From: Doryteuthis pealeii
Taxonomy: Eukaryota > Mollusca > Cephalopoda > Myopsida > Loliginidae
DNA: 64,000 nt
Reading direction: 5' to 3'
NCBI GenBank assembly: GCA_023376005.1
Contig: CM042145.1
Location: forward strand, 101,307,680-101,371,679
Below the pieces are notes generated by a model. The model searched no databases. It saw only the letters and a list, made by a program, of their open reading frames with translations, and was not told where the DNA came from. A program made the position numbers and the translations under genes. The stretch's first letter is position 1; each line of letters starts with the position of its first letter. Below are positions 61,197-64,000 of the stretch, piece by piece.

Positions 61197-61310
61197 CTGA
61201 GAGCTCCTAAACCAGCATAGCCCTCCATTTCTATTAATGCAAGATTTTCACATTCCATCACAATATTTTGGAAAGGTTTTTCGCTGAGACACAGTAGCAT
61301 CCAGTATCAC
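61197..61310 (-). pseudogene. copy C of PDXDC1 exon 12, one base longer
   Basis: 114 versus 113 nt. The run in AAAGGTTTTCGC has five Ts here, four in copy A and three in copy B. As written this shifts the frame. A run-length sequencing error is more likely than a true null allele. Confidence 0.7.
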
Positions 61311-61619
61311 CTAAGATTTTAAAATAGATAAAAAACCAAAAAAACAACAAATTAATTACTAGAATTCTAGATTAGATTCTAATTAATATAACATATTAAT
61401 AAATATATTAATATTTAACTGGACAAATGAATTTATCTTCATTTTATGAAATATGAAAAGTGTATGAAATATACTTATAACATGTCGCATTCATTTTTCA
61501 GGTTGAACAAAACAAATTTTTTTTTCTAGAAAGTCAACCATATTCTTAAAAAAAAAAAAAAAAAAAAAGAAAAAAAAGTACAAATGTACCTCCAAACAAG
61601 ACAAAAATAATTAAAAATT

Positions 61620-61990
61620 GTAATATTGTATCATTATCATCAGGTTGCGCCAATAGCATGGATCTCCATCCGTCCCTATCAATCATCGCTCCTGGTAGGT
61701 CCTTTGTACAGACACCGGATGCAGTGCAGAGTTGACCAATGTAGGTTTTAACTGGCCGACCCACACTGGTGTGTCTATGTGCAGGTGCCCATAGGATAAC
61801 ATCCCTTATGAGCTCATACTTTCTTCTCCAGCAGTGTACAGCATGTCTTGTTCATCTAATCCGAATGGTCTATGTGATAGGAGGCAAGTAGCCATGCAGT
61901 TGCTCTTTTGTAGGGTGCTGCTTCCAGGATTTGTTCAAGACAGCACATAGCATCTTTGTACAATTCCCATCTAGTTTTAGAGTTAGAGTC
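61620..61990 (-). mobile_element. copy C of LINE 3' end
   Basis: Same as 24340-24720, including DLPGAMIDRDGWR. It lies at the same intron 11 position and so is part of the larger duplication, not an independent insertion. Confidence 0.75.
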
Positions 61991-62953
61991 CAATTGTATA
62001 ATCAAGTTAAAAAATTTGAGATAGAAAATAGTGGCCATTTTTATTGAACAAATATACCTCCAAATTTAATTTTGAATTGTAATATTGTACAATCAAATTT
62101 TAAAATTTAAGATAGAAAATAATGGCCATTCTTATCATACAAAACAATAGGATATTATTATTTTGATTTTTCTGACTGTTGTCCTCATCTTTATTGTGGT
62201 ATGTAAAAACACAACATTTCATCTGCTGTATCCTCCAGCCTTCTTCAGATGTTCCCTGTTTATCCAAGCATAGCAAAAAGAAAGCCAGAGGATATAGCAA
62301 TAGAAACGTTGTGTTTTTACATACCACAATAAAGATGAGAACAATAGTCCAAAAAATCAAAATAATACACATCAAGCGTCATCCAAAAAATTCAGACAAA
62401 TAATTAGATATTATTTAATTAAATTACCACAACCAGCAAATTCAGCAAACAATGCATGTGATATGCGGAAACACTGGACATATGTTTCGACCTATTAGGT
62501 CACATTGGCAGCGTGTACAGTGATCACCCACCATTGTTGTTTGCTGAATTTACTGGTCATGCTGATTGTATATATTTCCTCTATACATATATATGGATAT
62601 TATTTCTTCATAAACACAACCTATGTTCCATAATAGTTGTTACATTTGGATATAAATTTCATACAGTACATGTAACAACTATTATGGGATAAATATATTA
62701 CCAATATATTTTTCATTGTTCTCGTCTTTTGTGAAAGTAAATCCTATAACATGAATCATATTTTCAATTTGTGTCAATATCAAATGATAAAAAAGGAAAG
62801 AGTTATGGAAAACCAAGATTCACAAAAAGACTATTTGCTGGTGGACTATGATTAAAAATCAAAAATTTGAGACTGTAGTTAAGCTTATTTTTATGATTGT
62901 TTTTATGGTTCTAATGCAGAATAGTACGTAAAAGATAATATCATTAGAATACA

Positions 62954-63326
62954 GGTAATCTGAACATTAGCTACATAAATGAGAGTAACCTCCCCTTGTT
63001 TCTTTCACTTTGAGGAAGCCGTCTGTTTTGGTCGGCCATTTTCATTTCAGCGTAATCAATGCAAATGCATGTTTTAACACAAAAATATCATAAAATGTGT
63101 TCTTAATAATAATTAAGTTCATTTCAAATAATGCACAAGCACAATTAAGAACACATTTTATGTTATTTTGTGTTAAAACATTCAGTTGTATTGATTCGAA
63201 CAAATTCGTATTTCCAGTGTAGATTTACGGTGAAATGAAAATAGCTGACCAAAACAGATGGTTTCCTCAAAGTGAAAGAAACAAGAGGAGGTTAGTCTCA
63301 TTTATGTAGCTAATGTTCAGATTACC
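62954..63326. mobile_element. copy C of the hAT-like foldback MITE
   Basis: 373 bp with the same AGAATACA flanks and the same inverted termini as 25657-26028. Confidence 0.8.
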
Positions 63327-63631
63327 AGAATACATATAAAAAGCATTACATTTCATGGAAATACCCGAAACCTTTGAGACGTTAGAGTTAGTTTTAGGGT
63401 TAGGCTAATTTGTAATTTTTCGTAATCTAATGCTATTTATACATAAAATGTGATTCTATTGATATCATCTCTTTCACACTATTCTTATTTGTATTGTTTT
63501 TATAATCCTTGAAAGACTGACTTTGTTTATTTATGATATATTAAAGGATTTAAAAAAATAATTCTCTTTAAAATATTGTTACAAATCAATAAAAATGTTT
63601 GAGATGAAATAAATGAAAATGGTTTACTTAC

Positions 63632-63684
63632 AATTTGTGCCTGCAAAGAGCTTACAAAGTATTCAATGTCTTCCTCTGTGGTCC
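63632..63684 (-). CDS. copy C of PDXDC1 exon 11 (intact)
   Basis: 53 nt encoding GTTEEDIEYFVSSLQAQI, identical to 26339-26391, splice sites kept. The window ends in the following intron. Confidence 0.8.
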
Positions 63685-64000
63685 CTAAAACTAAAATAAA
63701 CATTTCATTAGAACATCTTTAAGAACACTCATTTACAAATTCTAGTAGCCATTTTTTTTTTAAAGCATACATAGATGATATTTTAAAAACAGTTTTTCCT
63801 TTTATCAAAAGTAATATTATATCAACCATTATTAATTTTGACTACTATTCAGAAACATAGGCTTTATTTTTTTGCATTAGGCTCAAGAAATTTATTGAAT
63901 TAGATAACAATTTGATGCAATAAAATTTCCCAGATTTCTCTTCTAGTCATCTTTACTGTTTGGTTTATGAACACAATTTTGTGATGGTATTTTAAAATTA

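Larger units (their letters stand above)
58023..64000. repeat. copy C: clean duplicate of ~21783-26700
   Basis: Near-identical to copy A from TTAGCACAATACAATCTTCA onward and runs off the window. It differs mainly by substitutions (GTTGG for GTTTG, CACCAG for CACCGG), a much longer 44-bp satellite and a few run-length changes. It abuts copy B directly at 58018-58025. Confidence 0.9.

Noticed and set aside
1..64000. Hidden prokaryotic-type system, CRISPR array or viral gene
   Set aside because: No operon-like coding density, no spaced identical repeats with unique spacers, and no viral domain in any frame read; the regular arrays are satellites.

Overview
This window is AT-rich, intron-bearing animal DNA. 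It carries one recognisable protein-coding gene, read on the minus strand: an orthologue of PDXDC1 (pyridoxal-dependent decarboxylase domain-containing protein 1). Seventeen exons between 14900 and 39441 splice in frame with GT/AG borders and consistent phases. They encode 865 residues, from the middle of the PLP-type domain to the stop codon. The N-terminal exons are not in the window. The very AT-rich introns, dense tRNA-derived SINEs, LINE tails with a 'DRDGWR' C-terminus and many foldback DNA elements suggest an invertebrate, perhaps a mollusc. That placement is inference; no marker gene fixes the taxon. Layout. 1-1000 is a CA/TA-rich simple repeat. 1001-2190 is single-copy flank with one old SINE. 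2190-5401 is a partial, error-rich copy of the 3' end of the gene and ends at ten Ns (5402-5411). 5412-12554 and 12555-19702 form a giant imperfect palindrome. Its right arm is the clean 3' end of the gene (exons 15-17). Its left arm is the same sequence reversed and full of small indels. 19703-39441 carries exons 14 to 1 (copy A). 39442-41696 is single-copy and holds a complete non-autonomous hAT element. 41697-58022 is a second, indel-rich copy (B) of 23243-39260. 58023-64000 is a third, clean copy (C) of about 21783-26700. The simplest reading is that the gene is single, and that B, the left palindrome arm and 2190-5401 are lightly corrected long-read sequence placed by the assembler or gap filler. 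C would be the second haplotype or a repeated contig end. A true segmental triplication is not excluded. The gene product is unusual in two ways. Its last exon encodes a tail of roughly 200 residues of Val-Glu-Pro-Val-Ala repeats. At the position aligned with the Schiff-base lysine of group II decarboxylases it reads TLGKW, with a lysine; I recall the human protein lacking it there. The mobile DNA includes two hAT-like elements with 8-bp target duplications, a mariner/pogo-like element flanked by TA, and PIF- and piggyBac-like miniature elements. It also includes a foldback family whose arms carry a hammerhead-ribozyme-like core, two LINE 3' ends (one followed by U2 snRNA-like sequence), two tRNA-SINE families and an unnamed dispersed repeat. 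No prokaryotic features, CRISPR arrays or viral genes were seen.
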